Assembly (NCBI GenBank): GCA_036785705.1
Contig: JAWUZG010000970.1
Span: 2,452,501 to 2,516,500, forward strand
Reading direction: 5' to 3'
DNA: 64,000 nt
Origin: Acanthornis magna
Taxonomy: Eukaryota > Chordata > Aves > Passeriformes > Acanthizidae
A program made the translations under genes and the position numbers. Shown piece by piece: positions 63,276 through 64,000 of this stretch. The notes under the pieces were generated by a model that searched no databases, was not told the origin of the DNA, and saw only the letters and a list, made by a program, of their open reading frames with translations. Position 1 is the first letter of the stretch. Each line of letters opens with the position of its first letter.

Positions 63276-64000
63276 GCTACAATGCTGAGCTAAAACGCTT
63301 GAGACATGGATATGTTGGAGAGCATTTAGTGTAGGATGCTTGTAAAGTCTCATGCCATAACACAGGTCTGCTGTAGAAATATATATTTCACAGGACAAAC
63401 AGAACACCCAAAAGTGTCAATAGAAGGTCTGTGTTAGATTCATCATTGGAGTGATTGCTGAATTATATGGGAATAGGTAACCTTTCTGGAACATTGTAAA
63501 ACAGGTTTTGTGGCTGCATTAGTATATGAATGGTCTAACTAGATATGTAGGTGTGCTGAAGAAACAGCTGAAGTGAAATAGCTTTTCTTATACAAGAGTA
63601 AGCAAAACATTGAGACTATACATAATGATTACTATATGGATACAAAACCTGACCTAATTGGACGCAAGATAATCCATTTTTCCAGGGCTGCAAGTCCTTT
63701 GACTGTTAATCCCATTTTTACATTGCATAATTCCTTCTTGTTTTGGAACAAATATAAATGTTTAAGAAACTGTAATTCTTATACAAATCATTAGGGCACA
63801 ACCTTGTGTTGTGAAAGTTTAATTTCTTTAATAGGCTTGCACTGTAAAAATTTAAGTATTTTTTTTAAATGGCAATTTTGAAATTACCTGAAACTGGTTT
63901 TGATCATGATTTTGCTCAAGGTTAGAACAGTGCTTAATTCTAACACAAAATGGATAGGAGTACAGAAATAGTTTAACATTTGATATTTCTTCCCACGCAA

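Noticed and set aside
63027..63293. 88-codon frame near 63.0-63.3 kb
   Set aside because: Derived from the CR1 fragment in the 3' flank.

Overview
The window looks like bird nuclear DNA. It holds one large, intron-rich vertebrate gene in AT-rich sequence with several CR1-type LINE fragments, one of which still encodes a recognisable reverse-transcriptase scrap, and a probable avian ERVL-type LTR. A galliform or similar bird is my guess; the species cannot be fixed from this sequence alone.

The gene is SLC9A3 (NHE3), the epithelial apical Na+/H+ exchanger, on the + strand. I traced 16 coding exons from the ATG at 3980 to the TAA ending at 54251. All introns are GT-AG and the reading phase is kept at every junction. 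The joined product is 827 residues; human NHE3 is 834. The order is signal peptide, exchanger membrane domain (exons 1-7), juxtamembrane CHP-binding helix (exons 8-9), ezrin/NHERF regulatory tail with PKA- and SGK-type sites (exons 10-14), and an acidic tail ending in the PDZ ligand STHM (exons 15-16).

Layout: 1-2611 is AT-rich upstream DNA with no gene seen. 2612-2811 is a perfect purine pentamer array of about 40 copies. 3380-4000 is a CpG-rich promoter/5' UTR with a second pentamer array. Intron 1 (4170-29723, 25.5 kb) holds CR1 copies, an LTR remnant and simple repeats. Exons 2-16 lie between 29724 and 54251. 57134-64000 holds no recognised gene apart from possible 3' UTR and one CR1 fragment. 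The neighbours known from mammals (CEP72, EXOC3) are not seen.

The most interesting observation is that the canonical last exon may not be the only one. The exon 15 donor (phase 1) is followed by three acceptors that all keep the frame: a short exon at 53084-53247, the canonical STHM exon at 54007-54251, and a 183-residue reading frame at 56580-57133. The last begins exactly at an acceptor, is closed upstream by an intronic stop, and ends in a different class I PDZ ligand, ETQL. If used, it would give a roughly 930-residue NHE3 with a different C-terminus and scaffold partners.
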